This document shows positions 51,416 through 64,000 of a stretch of 64,000 nucleotides of DNA, in pieces; position 1 is the stretch's first letter, and each line of letters begins with the position of its first letter. The DNA comes from Lanius collurio. Lineage: Eukaryota > Chordata > Aves > Passeriformes > Laniidae. The stretch spans positions 15,712,714-15,776,713 of the forward strand of contig JACBWW010000008.1 of the NCBI GenBank assembly GCA_020086605.1, written 5' to 3'. The notes under the pieces were generated by a model. It had not been told where the DNA came from. It did no database searches and saw only the letters and a list, made by a program, of their open reading frames with translations. A program made the position numbers and the translations under genes.

Positions 51416-53349
51416 ATAACATAGTTCTCTGTGGAAAAAAAGAACACCTGTCTTTTTGAAGACACAAACCTTATCTCAGTATGGTTGAAATACTTCTCAA
51501 CACTGGTATGACCTGACACTTCCCCCACCCCAGTTCTTGGTAGACATTTCAAAATCTAGCTCACAATTTGGTCCCACTCCACCCTTTTTTTGTGTCCATA
51601 ATGTGCAGCCATTCCTCGCCTAACTGAGTATATATTAAGACTGATTTTATATTTTTGTAATATTCTTTTGCATACATACTAATATTTATTCTAGCCAAAC
51701 TATTTATAATGCTATTTCAGCCACAGCTACTTCTATTTTTAATCAACTGGGAAGCATGCAAGCAACGCCAAGATGGAGATCACACATCTGAAGTAACAGC
51801 TGAAAACATCTAATTATAGCTTGGTATTGCCTTGTATAGAACTGAAGTTTTAGTAAGGAGAAAAGGGAGTACTGTGGGTTTTTCTTCCCCAGTTTGTGGT
51901 AGAAACTTACAAAACCTACCTAGTGCAATTAATATTACAGTACTGACAGACTGACTTGTTTAGGAAAATAATTTTATAAGGAACACAATGTTAACTTGCC
52001 AGGGAGGGTGCATCCATAATATTGACTGTAACATGTCTTCTGCTTCTATTTATACATCTGTCAGACTCTCTAACCTTTGGTAAACATAACTTTCTAGCAA
52101 TCAATGGGCCATCAAATCAACCTTCCATCAGCTGTCGCCAGAGAGGAGTGCAAGGGAATAGCACCCCCCTGCCCACTAGATGATTTCTTTTTTATATGAG
52201 CAGATCCTGTGATGAACAAGTTACACTAATGTCCTACTCTTATGATAAGACTCTCTGATTTGTGCTGATTTTACGGTAAATAGCAGTAAAATTTTAGGAT
52301 TGTAGGTATACAACTTTATTTAAGGTGGAGCATAGAAAGATTTAAAATAGAAGCTGATCCACCTAGCCATTTATTATCAATACCCATAAATAAATCATTA
52401 TTTTTAATGAGACCTCTCAACTATTTAATACCTTCAGTCTAGGTTTAACAGGTAGAGACACGGTTCGCAACCGCAAACTATTTCTTTACAATTACAAATC
52501 AAGAGCCACTGAGATAGACACAGAAAACAGTTATATAAAAATTTTATCAGCTCAAAAAGTAAAATAAACTACTATTTTAAATTCAGAAATTACTTTATAA
52601 GCAAGAAAGTATCCAATTTTTTTTTTTTAAAACTTCTGCAGAAGTTGTTTAGTATGAGTTACAGGAAGATGACTTTGCTCTGTAATTAACTAGGGTACTC
52701 ACACCAGAATGTGTGTAAATGCTATCAAACTATCTGTGCTGAATTATCTTCTCTCCTCACAACCAGTTTGGAGTTTATTTTTTAATTCATTCTTCTACAG
52801 TGTTTTCTTTCCAAGCTAACAAAATTCTGAGTAATCTTCATAATTGTTACAGACAGATGTTTGTAATTTATAACTGCAGCCTAACTAGAATACAGTTTTA
52901 TTTATGCACTGAAACACAAAAAGAGTTTGCAAATTACCCAAACGCTTTCCCTTGTAACGCTTTCTCCATTCCATGCTCCCATATCAAACTGATTTTTATT
53001 TGACTGTTAACTTCCACAGCTTTATAAATGCATGTTTTATTTTGTCTTCAGATAACTACTCCTGGAGCACTTTCTTTACCTTTGTCTGCATGTGTCCACA
53101 TTTGTTACCCACTAAGAAGTTCCAGCAAACAAATTAACCAGCAACCCTTTATATTAAGCTTCTGTTTCAAGGCACCACTAGCTAATGTAAATACATTAAT
53201 GCAATGTAATACAGCAAAAGCTAGGTATAGACTACATCTACATTGTTTCCACATATATCTGAGAACCAACCCTGCTTTGCAGGTCAAGCAGACAAGTCAG
53301 AATCCCCTGTGTCTCAGCGTCTTTTATACTTCACATTGTTTTAATGGCA
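51416..53349. other. Unique intron sequence between two CR1 copies
   Basis: AT-rich sequence with a poly-T run near 52617-52628. No gene, splice pair or named repeat is recognised. Confidence 0.6.
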
Positions 53350-54512
53350 TTGACTATTCAGCAGACAAGGGAAGGGTTACCAGTATCATTTATCTGCACT
53401 TCTCTAAAGCCTTCAACACAGTACCCCACAACATCCATCTCTCTAAACTGGAGACAGATTTAATGGGTGCAGTGGGTGGACTGTTATGTGTATAAGGAAT
53501 TGGCTGGGACAGTCGCATGCAGAAGGTGGTGATCAATGGCTCAGAATCCCAATGGACAGTGACAAGCAGTGTCCCTCAGGGGTCCTTAAGCATTATTTAA
53601 TATCATTATTAATGACAAGAGACAAAGGGATCGAGTGAACCTTCAGTAAATTTGCAGATGACCCCAAGATGAGTGGTACAGTTGACACACCTGAAGAACA
53701 GGATGCCATCACACCTGGACAGGCTAGAGAAGTGGGACCATGGGAATCTCATGCGTTTTAACAAGATCAAGTGCAAGGTTTTGCACCTGAGTTATGGCAA
53801 CTTACAGTATCAAGCTTCAGGATGAACACATTGAGAGAAGCCCTGTTGAAAAGGACCTGGGGGTGCTGATGGGTGAGAGGCTGGACATGACCCAGCCATG
53901 GGCACTCCCACCCCAGAGAGCCAAACGTGTCCTGGGCTGCATCCAAAGCAGCGTGGCCAGCGGGGCCAGGGAGGGGATTCTGCCCCTCTGCTCTGCTGAG
54001 ACCCCAACTGGAATATTGTGTTCTGTTCTGAAGTCCTCAGCATAGCAAGAATATTGACCTGTTGGAGTGAGTCCAGAGGAGGCCATCAAAATTACAAGGA
54101 GGAGGGAGCACGTCTCCTATGAAAAAAGCCTGAGAAAATGAGATTGTTCATCTTCAAGAACAGAAGATTTCAGGGTGACCTAACTGCAGCCACCAAGTAT
54201 CTGAAGGGAGGCTAAGAAAGATGGAGACAGCTTTTTACAAGGGCATGTAGTGAGAGGACAAAAAGTAACAGCTTCAAACTGAAAGAGGGCAGGTTTAGAT
54301 TAAATATTAGGAAAAAATTCTTTCCTGTGAGGTTGGTGAGACATTGGAACAGCCTGGCCAGAAACTTGTAGATGTCCCATCCCTGGACAGGGATGTTCAA
54401 GGCTGAATGGAGCTCTGGTCTAGCAGAAGACATCCTTGCTTATGGCAGGAGGATTGGAACTAGTGGTCTTTAAGGTCCCTTCCAATCCAAATCACACTAT
54501 GATTGTGTAAGT
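53350..54512 (+). mobile_element. CR1 LINE, 5'-truncated, with ORF2 remnant
   Basis: It begins in the RT region (IIYLHFSKAFNTVPHNI in the frame ending at 53495), then GTGTCCCTCAGGGGTCCTTA, a decayed catalytic-site region (TTTGCAGATGACCCCAAG), and EKDLGVLMGERLDM at 53851-53890. It ends TTAAGGTCCCTTCCAATCC and ACACTATGATTG. It differs enough from the 49.4-51.4 kb copy to be a separate insertion, probably of another subfamily. Several stops and frameshifts break ORF2. Confidence 0.92.
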
Positions 54513-56557
54513 TTTTGAAGTTTAGCTTTCCCTGATTTGCATCAGATCAAACATGAGCTCACAGTTGGCCAAGTTCACAGCACCGTATCTTAACAACTCT
54601 ACTCTCTTTTGACAGGGCAGGCCAAGATCCTCTCCCCTCAGGAAACATCAGTCTCACTAAGTCAATACAGCATGTCCCTTGCTGCTTTGCGTCACCCAAG
54701 TCACTGACCCAGACATGTACTTCATCAGGGTCCAGGACAAGCAGATACAAGTGAATCATTACAGTCAGCTGACCACAGGTGAAGGATCTTCTGGGCAATT
54801 TGTACCTCAGTGTCCTCTGACTCACCCAGCACTGCTGGTGCTCTCAAGAGGCACACACTGCTTTGCTTCCAAGTCTCCCAAATACAACCATTCTCCCATA
54901 AACATGAGGTTAGGAGGCAGATGCAGGAAACCCAGGATATGCAGAATGAAATGCCAGGACAAAGCCAGGCAGAATACAGGCACACAAACAGCACTTCTTT
55001 ACGAGTTTGTGATGGTCTTCCCCCAAGCCCAAATAGCCCTGATACAAGCAACAGTCCCTGCAAGCTATGCAGCCTGATCTTCCATTACATCCTGCCACCT
55101 GGGCAAACAGCTGCTACACAGGAAGGCAAAAGGAATATAAGGGATCCCATCAGTCTTTACAGTGCCAAGATACAAAACATTTTCAAAGTTACAAGGTTGT
55201 TTGGTTTGGATTTTTGTTTGGGTTTTGAGGGGATTTTTTTAATGTGTGTGTGTGTTTGTGTGTGGTGTGGTTTTTTAAACTAGGAAGAGCTGAATCAGCA
55301 AGCTTAAAGAAAAGCATGTGAGATTTGTTGATGGCAATTTGCCATCTTTGGTCTAAAAGCAAGCAAAGTAGTCCTCTTTTTAACATAACAAGACCATGAG
55401 GCTTCTGTGCACCTGTACCACCAGGAAACAACTGGCAGCTCTTCCTGAGGCAATAAATGAGTGTGACAAAACAAGCAGCTGGAGAAGTTCTGCCAGTCTT
55501 GCCTTTCTACAGCTTCCTACTCTGGAATTACATGCATAACTGACTCTCACCCACATTCCTAGTCTTGATCAGGAGAGCATTCTTGCTCCCCTACAGCCCA
55601 AGAATGAATGATCAATGATCTGTAGGCTCAAGAGGCTGTCAAAAGCAGCAGCTCTGCAAAGGGACAAGGAGTATGCAGCTTAAGTCTAAAGTCTTTGGTA
55701 GGACTGGGAGACAGTGCTTTTTGAGATGACTGGAGTTCAACTTTCCCAGCCAGATTACAACTCCATTAGAAAAAGTCATGGATTGCAAATGGATTCCTTC
55801 AAGGAGAGTGCTTGTTGGTCAGGTTGTCACAGCAACTACTGGTAATGGTGGTCATACCGCACAGCAGGAAAGATGGATTCTGATGACACTCCTACTGACT
55901 TGCAGCAGACTGCAGGTGACTGACAGAAAACAACAGTTCTTCAAGTGCAAGCAGGAATACAAAGGAAAGATGCAGTTTGTCTCTCAGAGGCTCTGTGCTA
56001 ACAGCACTTCCTCAATCTATTTTCATAGTGATCTGAATGGCAAATACTGATAATGTTACAGTGCCTGAAGCATGTTCCTGGAACACAGACGACCCTTTGA
56101 AGAACACAGTGCTTCCCCCTGCTTTGTTAAACAGTGCAGTGTGCCATACTTCCCCCCAACCAAAACTGCTCAGGGTTTCTCCTCCAACCAGCACACCATC
56201 AGCTGTAGCACCTGCTTCAGAACAGATCTGTCTTCCTACCTTTTCTTGACTAGTTTCATTCCATGGAGTAGTAATCCAGTACAGCCCCAACATCCCTGAG
56301 AAAAGGTGATGGAAGTCACCTTCTCACACCTCTTATGTCCACATTCAGGACATGTCCCATGTAGAGCAGCAAACCATGCCACCTTGTCCTATAATCACCA
56401 GCCAATATCCCTACTCCAAATCTTTCTGCTGAGCTGCCAAGGCCAAATCCAGATTCTACATTCAATCAGCTGGGACAACCTAAGTGGGGTCTGACCACAG
56501 GTTAACATAACATTTCCCAAACTTGAAACCCAGAAAAGTATTAGACACAAGTTGTGT
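54513..56557. other. Intron sequence; no gene seen
   Basis: Several overlapping frames of 90-157 codons occur on both strands (for example 54810-55283 plus and 54725-55063 minus) with no recognised domain or splice support. A TG-rich low-complexity stretch lies at 55192-55275. Confidence 0.5.
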
Positions 56558-56790
56558 CACTGGAGGTTTAGAATGCATATTAAGAACGATTTTCCTGCTG
56601 AAAGGGTGGTCTGGCATTGGAACAAGGTTCCCAGGAAAGTTCCAGACAGAATCACCATCCCTGGAAATGTTCAGAAGACATGTAAATAAGGCACTTGGGG
56701 ACATGGTTTTATGGTGAATATGGTGCTCAGTAAACAGCCAGACTTTATGATCTTTGAGACCTTTTTCAACTCTTACAATTCCATGACCAT
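56558..56790 (+). mobile_element. CR1 LINE 3' fragment
   Basis: A short plus-strand piece of the CR1 3' end: TGGAGGTTTAGAATGCATATT, CTGAAAGGGTGGTCTGGCATTGG, ACCATCCCTGGAAATGTTC, and a terminal ATGATCTTTGAGACC followed by CAATTCCATGA. It is diverged and heavily truncated. Confidence 0.88.
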
Positions 56791-57938
56791 GAGCCCAAAG
56801 CACATCATTCAAGTCCCTGCATTTGACCCACATACAAAAGAAGGGAAAAGGCATGTAGGAAGAGGCAGGAAAGAAATAGAAAGTAATACCTCAAATTACC
56901 TCAATCAAACCAGAGATGTACAGTTCTTCCAGATGCAGTTGATTTCAAGAACACAGCAAGGGTGGTGGGTGATAAGAAAAGGCATCTACACCCAGGACAT
57001 AAAGCACGGCATCTGTTCTTCACTGAGAAATGCGCACCAGAGAAGAGGAGGAGAAGGCATGGCTGTCAGCACAGCTTGTACAGGTGCCTGTTAGTTTTAT
57101 AGGCTTGCCATGTGAGAGTACTGCCCACTCAGTGAAATGTTACCAAGAACAAGACTCAGAAGACTACTGTTCCAGATCTTCACCAGTCTCTTGCCTGGAC
57201 AGTGAGGGAGGAGATTATGTGAATGACCTGCAGATCACAGAGAACCATGAACTTGCAGTTCTTCTCTTCTTTCCCACTGGCACTGAAGAAGTGATTCATT
57301 TGCCCTCTCATCTCTCCCCTCTCTTCTCCTCTCTTCAGACACATTTTAATTAAAACAAAACACTGAACCAGAGCAATGTTCTTACTATGTGCTGGAAAGT
57401 CTTTTCTAAGCAGACAGTCGTTCTGAAACTGCTGGCAGTCATTGTAGGGGGAGAGGTGGCACATGATGTGATGGTCTCTGGTAACAGCCCCCCTCAGGAT
57501 ACTGGGCTTGTATCCTGGGGCTGAGCTGCTGACTTACTCCCAGCAGATCGGGATGTTCTCCCAGCAGCAAAGACCCTGAAGGACATGGCTTAGGACTCTA
57601 GAAACCAGCCAAGACCCTTTCTGGTCCTTCTGTCCCAAACAAAACAGAAGAGCAAATACTAAGGTTACTCTGCAGCTACCACATTGAGGTTTTGACAGCA
57701 CACCTACCTTTGACAAAGTATATCCAGAGGCACAGTAGGGCACTGGGCATGGTGAAAAAATGCAGGAGAACTAGGTAAGAGGAGGGAGCAAAACCTAGCA
57801 CACTTATGTCCACAGAACTGCATTTCAGCAGACATTTTTCCTTTACACATTGAGGCAAAATACTTGGAGTGATTCTAGTAAAAGTAATGCACACAGAAAG
57901 TGGCTGGTCAAGAGAAAGGGCTGACATATACAGAGAGG

Positions 57939-57942
57939 TATG

Positions 57943-57973
<31 letters not shown>

Positions 57974-57983
57974 GTGTGTGTGT
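57939..57983. repeat. (TG)n microsatellite
   Basis: An almost pure TG run with one TATGTATG interruption. Likely length-polymorphic. Confidence 0.95.
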
Positions 57984-58969
57984 TTCACTTACTCTTGCTT
58001 CTTTAAACCCCAAAATGCCCTTCCCTCAAAAGGCTATCTTAGTACAGATAATGTTGTTACATGCTGAAAGAAACAGTAAAAGTCAACATTACTAATACCT
58101 AATGAATGAACAAATATAGCAACAGAAAGAATCAATCTGACAGCAGTGCTTGGAATTCTAATTAGAAGGTATGGCAAAATATAAAACTAGGGCTTTTCTT
58201 TCATGACTAGGACTGCTATCATAGACCTATTTCAACCTGTATCAAAAGCTGTATGTAAATACTGCAATCAATTCTGCAATATCTCAAATAAAGTGAAAAA
58301 TGGGATTTCCAGGCAGTGGTAGTAATGGATACACAGTTTCATTTTTGCTGGATTCTCACAAAAAAAAAGTAGCACAAAATAAATACAGGTGAACACTCTA
58401 AAATATGCACTACAATACGTTTTATTGAAAGTTCCATAATAACATCACCCTCATTGAGTCTATCAAGTTTTCTGAGTGCATTTCTAAAAAGGTAGAACAG
58501 CTTTACGAACTGGCAAGTACTGCTATTGTGTCTGCTCATATCATCTTTTTGATGCCAGTCTATTTTTTCGCTCTGAAACTTCTTATTGCGTCATAACGTT
58601 TGGTAATAGAGTGTTTGACTATTTTCCGTATCCTTGCCAATTTTTTTACTCATGAAAGTGTTTTGTTCAAGAATGAGACAAATGAACTGCACATGGAGTT
58701 ACAAAAAGACATCACACAAACTGATAAAAACAAAGTGGAATTTTGCAGATAAAAAAAATCTCCCCCCAGTTAAAAAACAACTGCTGCACTTGAATAGGAA
58801 CCAATTCAGTGCTGAAGTTCACCTTCAAAGATAGTGATTTTATCACTTGCAGATGAGTAAAAATAACTAAATTCCCCACCAAGCACATAGAAGAGCTTCT
58901 CTTTAGCAACAAATCCTCTGCTGACACAATATTCCATTTTAGAAATGGTCCTTCAATAAAGGCACTCAC

Positions 58970-59044
58970 TTTTGTAGCTGATGGCTCCACTAGTCTCTGA
59001 CGGTGGCGTGCTGAGCTGAAATGACTCTTCTGAGGCGTCCCTTC
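58970..59044 (-). CDS. Candidate unannotated exon (75 nt) in the upstream MAST4 intron
   Basis: A minus-strand interval has a long pyrimidine tract (TTCTTCCACCCCTTTCTTC) followed by CACTGTCAG as acceptor, and GTGAGT as donor. Its 75 nt are fully open in phase 0 (25 codons, starting EGTPQKSHFS and ending LVEPSATK) and also open when entered after two leftover bases. Phase 0 at both ends fits the phase-0 entry of the KELSLPRRGS exon downstream. It stands out from the AT-rich intron by several CpGs. I recognise no homologue and it is not part of the human MAST4 sequence I remember. It could be an alternative or lineage-specific exon, or a decoy. An ATG at 59101 keeps the same frame open into it, so a first-exon role is also possible. 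Confidence 0.4.
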
Positions 59045-59914
59045 CTGACAGTGAATGAAGAAAGGGGTGGAAGAACAGAGAAAAGGAGGGCAATGGATCA
59101 TGGAGGGGATGGAATGGAGGATGTTGGAGAACGGAGAGGGAGAGTATTTAACTGAACTGTATTTTCACTAACTTTGAAAAAGCTTTATTTAATAAATTTC
59201 AGTAATACCACTGTACAAATATCAGAAAGAAAATTAAGCATTTGCTTTAAAAAGCAGCCTCTCAAAGCTTTTATATATGCATTACTCACAAGCATTTGAT
59301 GATGCTGTCTCCTATAAATCCACATATACACACACGTACACATGTACACGTCTACTTCACTTCCAGATACACACATTAAACATTCCTTTCACTTTTTCAA
59401 AGTATAAATTTTATCTTAGATTTTCTGTGTCAGCTTACAAAGTTACACATAAAACCCCCAATCCACTAGCCATCCACCCAACTGGATTTATGCTTTAACA
59501 CAAACATCAGAATCTCCTCTAGGAAAATATTATTTTTTGAGATTCACATTCTCCACCCAGACCTTCAATAATCACCTTATATTCTAGAGACCTTTACCTA
59601 ACAGAGATTAATGTCCTTGCCTAAGAAAACAGTAAGACCAGGCTCACACAGGTAAAAGGTAAGTATTTTCTCTTAGAAATCAAAACCTGAAAGAGCATTC
59701 AGCTAAAAAAAAACCTGAAACATGATAGTTTTCATTACATGTGTAACACAACAAGATTTTTCCAGGACATGAGATACTGATTCAAAACCCTCTACCTGCT
59801 TAATATCCAGGAGACAGAAAACCTACATTTCATTTCTTCCCCAAGACACTCTAAATACTCTGTCTCAATCTCTCCACAAACTTTCCAATTTGGAAAGCCC
59901 CTCATTGCTGTAGC

Positions 59915-59954
59915 TGCTATTTCAGCTATGTGTCTGCTATTTCAGGTATGCGTC
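59915..59954. repeat. 20-bp tandem duplication
   Basis: Two adjacent 20-bp copies, TGCTATTTCAGCTATGTGTC and TGCTATTTCAGGTATGCGTC, differ at two positions. It is a small local duplication of no clear function. Confidence 0.85.
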
Positions 59955-61480
59955 TGAAGGGGAGAAGATATGGGTGAAGTGCCTGCTCCAAATCACAGGA
60001 GTCAGAGGATGAAAATTTGACTCCTTTCTTTTTTTTTTTTTCTTTTTTCTTTCAGAACCAATACACAATTCTCCTAAGAGCCTTCTCTGAAAAAGAAGTC
60101 ACAATATTTTACAAATATAAGACAGACCTGCTCCTATTTCTGAAGCGATGTTCACAGGGTACTTTAAATGAAAATACAATGCTACTCAACTCAAAAATTA
60201 TCTTTCAAGATCTCAAGACTTGTTTTTCAAAAAGTATTTTTATAAAAGTGGTTTTTACACCTCTTTAACAAAAAGGCTTCTACTTTTAACATGACACCAT
60301 GCAGATAGAACCAGCTCTGTAACTCATAAAGACATGGTGGAAATAATCAAAGATTACAGCCACCTTGGGAAGACTACATCATAATCCACCAAATCCAAAA
60401 CAGTAGTACTGCTAACTAGCTCGTATTAATAGAAACAGCACTACAGAAGAAGTAGTTTTCCAACACTTGTTTAAACAGAGAGCTTTTCTGCTGATGGTAA
60501 TGTCATTTGGTAACATGCCATTAAATTACTGGTGTAGCAGACTAAAATTAGCGGTAAGTACTAGGGCTGGATGACCTTATCACTTCTCCTTTAACAATTT
60601 TTTCTTAAAATTTCTCAATGCCCTTCTTATTATAATCTAACATGAAATTTAATATTAACAATGGATGTTTGAAAATGGTCTCCTTTCTACCACAGCTTGG
60701 AAACAATGTAGAGTCAGCATAATCAGGACATTAACTAGCAAAAGAAAGTGCTGATCTTCAGAGGCCCTACCTTCTCCCATATTATTAACTAATATAACAT
60801 GGGATCCTTTACTTAACAGAGAAACTTGTAATTCTTCCTCTCTTATTGGCATTTTTCTTCCTTTCCTGTCTCTCCTTCAGAATGCATTTCAGAAGCAGCT
60901 GACAGCTGGGACAAACACAGCTAACACATGGAAAAATTCCAATACAGCACCAATACCATTTCAGAAGCAAAAATGTATACCTAAGTTGATGTAATTACTC
61001 CTATGACAAAGGAAAGTCAGAGTTCAGACTATTAAATGTTCATGTGGGCTGTGCCTTCAATGACATCAGCCATGCTGATGCACCAGTACAACATTCTGAA
61101 TCAGGATATATTCATTTTGTAGCTCAAAATAATCAGATGGGTAGACTTGATGAAATATTGTCCCACCACAGTACGGATTGAAGTTTATCATTAGGACATG
61201 TGAAGATTTAACTGAGATCAATAAGAGATTAAAAAAGCTGCAAATAAGCCTGTTCTTTCACTATGGAAAAGTTCAATATAGAGCATTTTAAGCCTTCAGA
61301 GACATTAGACTGTATGCATACAGGTTTTGCATCAGACTGTAATGTTCCTCAGCATTGCATTTCAGCTGATAAAAACAGAAACCTTCTGTCAAAGTCAGCT
61401 GTAGGTACTGTTCCATAAAGGATCGTCTAATAAGGGCAAACAAACCAGGGTCAATGTCACAGAGACACAGCAATCTTGAA

Positions 61481-61514
61481 AAGCAAAAAATAAAAAATTA
61501 AAAAAAAAAAAAAA
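61481..61514. repeat. A-rich tract
   Basis: A run of AAAAAATAAAAAATTA followed by at least 14 consecutive A residues. No retroposon body is recognisable beside it. Confidence 0.85.
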
Positions 61515-64000
61515 TCAGCTGCACACTGAAGAGACTTTGCATTCAGAGTGGCTGCAGTTACTACCAGTAAAACACATATAGTGGATCCATGATACCCTTG
61601 AAGGATGAATGTCCTTTAGAGAGGAATCGGACAGTTGCAATTCTAAGTTGATATAATAAAACTACAGTCAGAAAACTAGCTCCTTGCAAAGGCCAACATG
61701 ATTCACATCAAAAAGGACAGCTAAAGGAAAAACTGAAGGATCCTAAATAAGTCTGTGGTAAGGTAATTTAGTTAGATGGCATGCAGAAAATCGGCATGAG
61801 AGCAGAAAGAGACAGAGATTTATTTCATTTAACAGGTGAGTAATCCAAGAAATAATCTTGTGAGAAACAAAGACCTTGGGGGGAAAAAACCCCAACATAT
61901 AAAATCAAAAACACACGCCCCACAAAAAATAAAAAAGCAATACAGACAGGACAGTAAGTATTGCATGTATTACATAGTTTATTTCTGAAGTCACAGAAGC
62001 CTGAAAACAGCTGTGAGGAGGAAATATGGATTTTTAGCTTCAGAGGCTGGTAGCAAATTCAACAGTGTACAGGCTTTAATACTGATACCAAAATCAGTTT
62101 CTATAAAGAGCAGCTACCATTTACTGTATGGCTGCTCTCATGAAAGTGGCAGTATCAAGAGACAAGCAAGTGAGAATAGCAAGTGACACAAGCACATGGT
62201 CTTATCTGAAGAGATTTCTACCACCAGACTGAAATGGCCACAGTGCCCTTTTTTTTCCTCTCCATTTTTATTAGCTGCTAGACCAAGATCTGAAAAAAGT
62301 GGCAGAAATTCACCACAGAGGAGCTGAATTCACCACAGCTGGACCCTGCAAGTATTTAGCACTGAAGTAAAAAAAATTCACAGCAACTATTTCAATGTTT
62401 TTACATTAGTAACCATCATACTGAAGAATAACTTCTTACACATCCTCAAACCATGAGCACACCCAAATGTGCTTTTTCCTGCAAGAATAGCCCTTGGCTA
62501 TCTCAAAATACATCTGCACCCAAGACTCAAGTCCCTGTCACATCCTTAAGTGTCCAATAGCTCAGCCTGAGCACCCTGGCCTTTGAGTTTAGCAAAAGCT
62601 ACAGCAAAGCTCATGGCCGAGGCCTGCCGTCGTAGCTGAGACCATATCTAAACTTTGTTACTTTTCTTTACACGTGGCAATCTAGCTCTTGTTCTACAGT
62701 GTCTCACTCCAGATGCAGCTGCTCTATTCAATTTCCAAACTATTACACTGTATATTTTTTAATGCTCTGAAGATTCCTTTCTTCTTTCTTTTTACTGCAA
62801 TGTAAAATGAAGTTAAAATGTTACTCAGTTATCATTCATCTATTTAGGAGGGCTATGTAAAGACAGCTGTGAGACTACAGCAAAAATACAAGAAAGGACA
62901 GACAACGTAAATAAGAAAATTAGAAACAAAAATGATGGTTTAGAATGTGATATGTTTGGTCTGATTTTTCTTTCTTTCTCGCTTCAAAGGGGCCAAGATA
63001 CCACCAACAAAGAACACCATTCAACTTCTGATTGCTCAATAGTTTTAGGATGTAGCAAAGGAAGCAGTAAATATTGTGGGATGGTTACAGAATCAAGTGT
63101 TTTCACATTACTAAAACCTTCAATAGCATAATTGCAACACTAATTCACCATATTATCCAGTTATATTTTTATTAATTATATGATACCATTCAAAAAGTCA
63201 GCATGCTACATCAGCATTAGCATTTCTTTCAATGCACAGCTTCCTGGCACTGGTTACCTGCTGAACAGAGGCCATCTCTATCAGACATCTGCTTCGTAGA
63301 AGCTACTGGTGATTAGATAGAGTCTGTCCAGATACTGTAATCATTTCATACTTAGTCCTTGACCTGTATTAGCAGATAAAACTTTGACATCTTTGTTTTA
63401 TTCTATTATATTCTATCCGTGATATGGTTCTGAGTTCATGGTAACAAGACCCAATCAGTAAATTCAAGGTCACCAGTAGCCTTGCAGTCCTGTACAAATA
63501 AATTTCTCTGTGTTTCAACTTACCAAAGAGATAATGAAATGCTATTCCTGTTTCAACAATAATATGACACTAGGAAGGAGGAAAAAACAAAAGATCTAGG
63601 GAGACTCAAAAGGTAAATTAGTTTCAGATTTTCAGTATTACAGGTGCAGATTGGTTAATCAGCTTTTCATAATTAAGAAAAAAGGAAAAAAAGTATTCTT
63701 TACAGGCACTGGGGGCCTATTTTTAATAAAAATTAATTTAACTGATTAAAGCAATTTTATACTTCATAAGAGACAGAGGTAGCAGAGATGTGCAGAGAGG
63801 GAGGGAGGTTGCACACATTCTGTTCCCACAAAAACTCACAAAACTAGATAGCAAAACCTACTCTGCTTACATGATATGATACTGAAAATTCACCAACACT
63901 TGAAGGATACACAGTGTGGAAAAACTGAATCACTCAAGGTGACATGCAAATAATGCAACAGATTGATGACAAAACTATGAGGATCAATTTAGGTAGAGAC

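Larger units (their letters stand above)
1..64000 (-). other. MAST4: Part of the MAST4 gene (5' portion, mostly intron)
   Basis: Three minus-strand exons with correct splice sites and compatible phase fix the direction of the gene. The 10-residue stretch KELSLPRRGS is the conserved N-terminal motif of MAST2, MAST3 and MAST4. The second N-terminus, starting MKAQRERLQIPGLTL and continuing into a Ser/Pro-rich segment, matches my memory of a shorter human MAST4 isoform. MAST4 is a very large gene with long 5' introns, which fits exons lying 4-17 kb apart. The encoded protein is a cytoplasmic, microtubule-associated Ser/Thr kinase with MAST (DUF1908), kinase and PDZ domains, none of which is in this window. 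The next constitutive exon (CRTSNRKSL in family members) was looked for below 15762 and not seen. The same holds for the preceding exon (NLVRMRSQALGQSAPSL) above 37933. MAST2 is the main alternative, judged less likely. Confidence 0.82.
59045..64000. other. Upstream intron sequence; no gene seen
   Basis: AT-rich sequence above the 75-nt candidate exon. It includes a T-rich tract ending in CAG at about 60027-60055 on the plus strand and poly-A near 61481-61514. On the minus strand, a donor-like site at 63259 follows an ATG-containing stretch (MSDRDGLCSA), but its phase does not fit the known exons. No named repeat is seen. Confidence 0.5.

Noticed and set aside
60027..60268. Plus-strand T-rich tract plus CAG followed by an 83-codon ORF
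   Set aside because: Acceptor-like only. There is no good donor, it is opposite to the gene strand, and the frame shows no domain.
63200..63300. Minus-strand ATG stretch (MSDRDGLCSA) with CAG|GTAACC donor
   Set aside because: It leaves phase 1, which does not match the phase-0 entry of the next exon, and the donor is weak.
1..64000. CRISPR arrays, rRNA genes, bacterial operons or endogenous viral genes
   Set aside because: None seen. The only retroviral material is two LTRs without internal genes, and repeats are interspersed eukaryotic elements or simple sequence.

Overview
This is vertebrate nuclear DNA, almost certainly from a bird. The evidence is at least seven CR1 LINE fragments with the typical avian CR1 3' end, an avian ERVL-type LTR, and a SINE with a tRNA-Ile-like head and a CR1-like tail. 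The SINE matches my memory of TguSINE1, so a songbird (passerine) is the best guess. The background is AT-rich, intronic in character, and has no bacterial-style gene layout.

The window lies inside one large minus-strand gene that I identify as MAST4 (microtubule-associated serine/threonine kinase 4). Three short exons with good GT-AG splice sites are supported. In transcription order they are 37933-37902 (KELSLPRRGS, a MAST-family N-terminal motif), 20389-20343 (an alternative first exon with its own ATG and a GC/CpG-richer 5' region) and 15842-15762 (a Ser/Pro-rich segment). All three end in phase 2. Either upstream exon can therefore be joined to the Ser/Pro exon, or to later exons outside the window. 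The kinase, MAST/DUF1908 and PDZ regions are not here; they must lie below position 1.

Layout by coordinate. 1-15.76 kb: intron, with A-rich tracts and a GC-richer patch at 11.3-11.8 kb. 15.76-15.84 kb: Ser/Pro exon. 15.84-20.34 kb: intron with two unexplained ORF regions. 20.34-20.85 kb: alternative first exon, 5' UTR with short uORFs, GC box and a (CA)n tract. 20.85-37.90 kb: intron with the tRNA-Ile/CR1 SINE and a full-length-looking ERVL LTR. 37.90 kb: KELSLPRRGS exon. 37.93-64 kb: upstream intron with a cluster of CR1 copies at 48.3-56.8 kb, including a plus-strand CR1 split by a minus-strand LTR.

Three further exon-like intervals on the minus strand (36871-36902, 42396-42449, 58970-59044) have matching splice signals and reading phase but no recognised homology. 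They are listed as low- to medium-confidence candidates. No CRISPR array, rRNA, functional tRNA or complete protein-coding gene was found. Nothing here is clearly a new biological system. The most interesting biology is the alternative N-terminus and promoter of MAST4 and its possible unannotated cassette exons.
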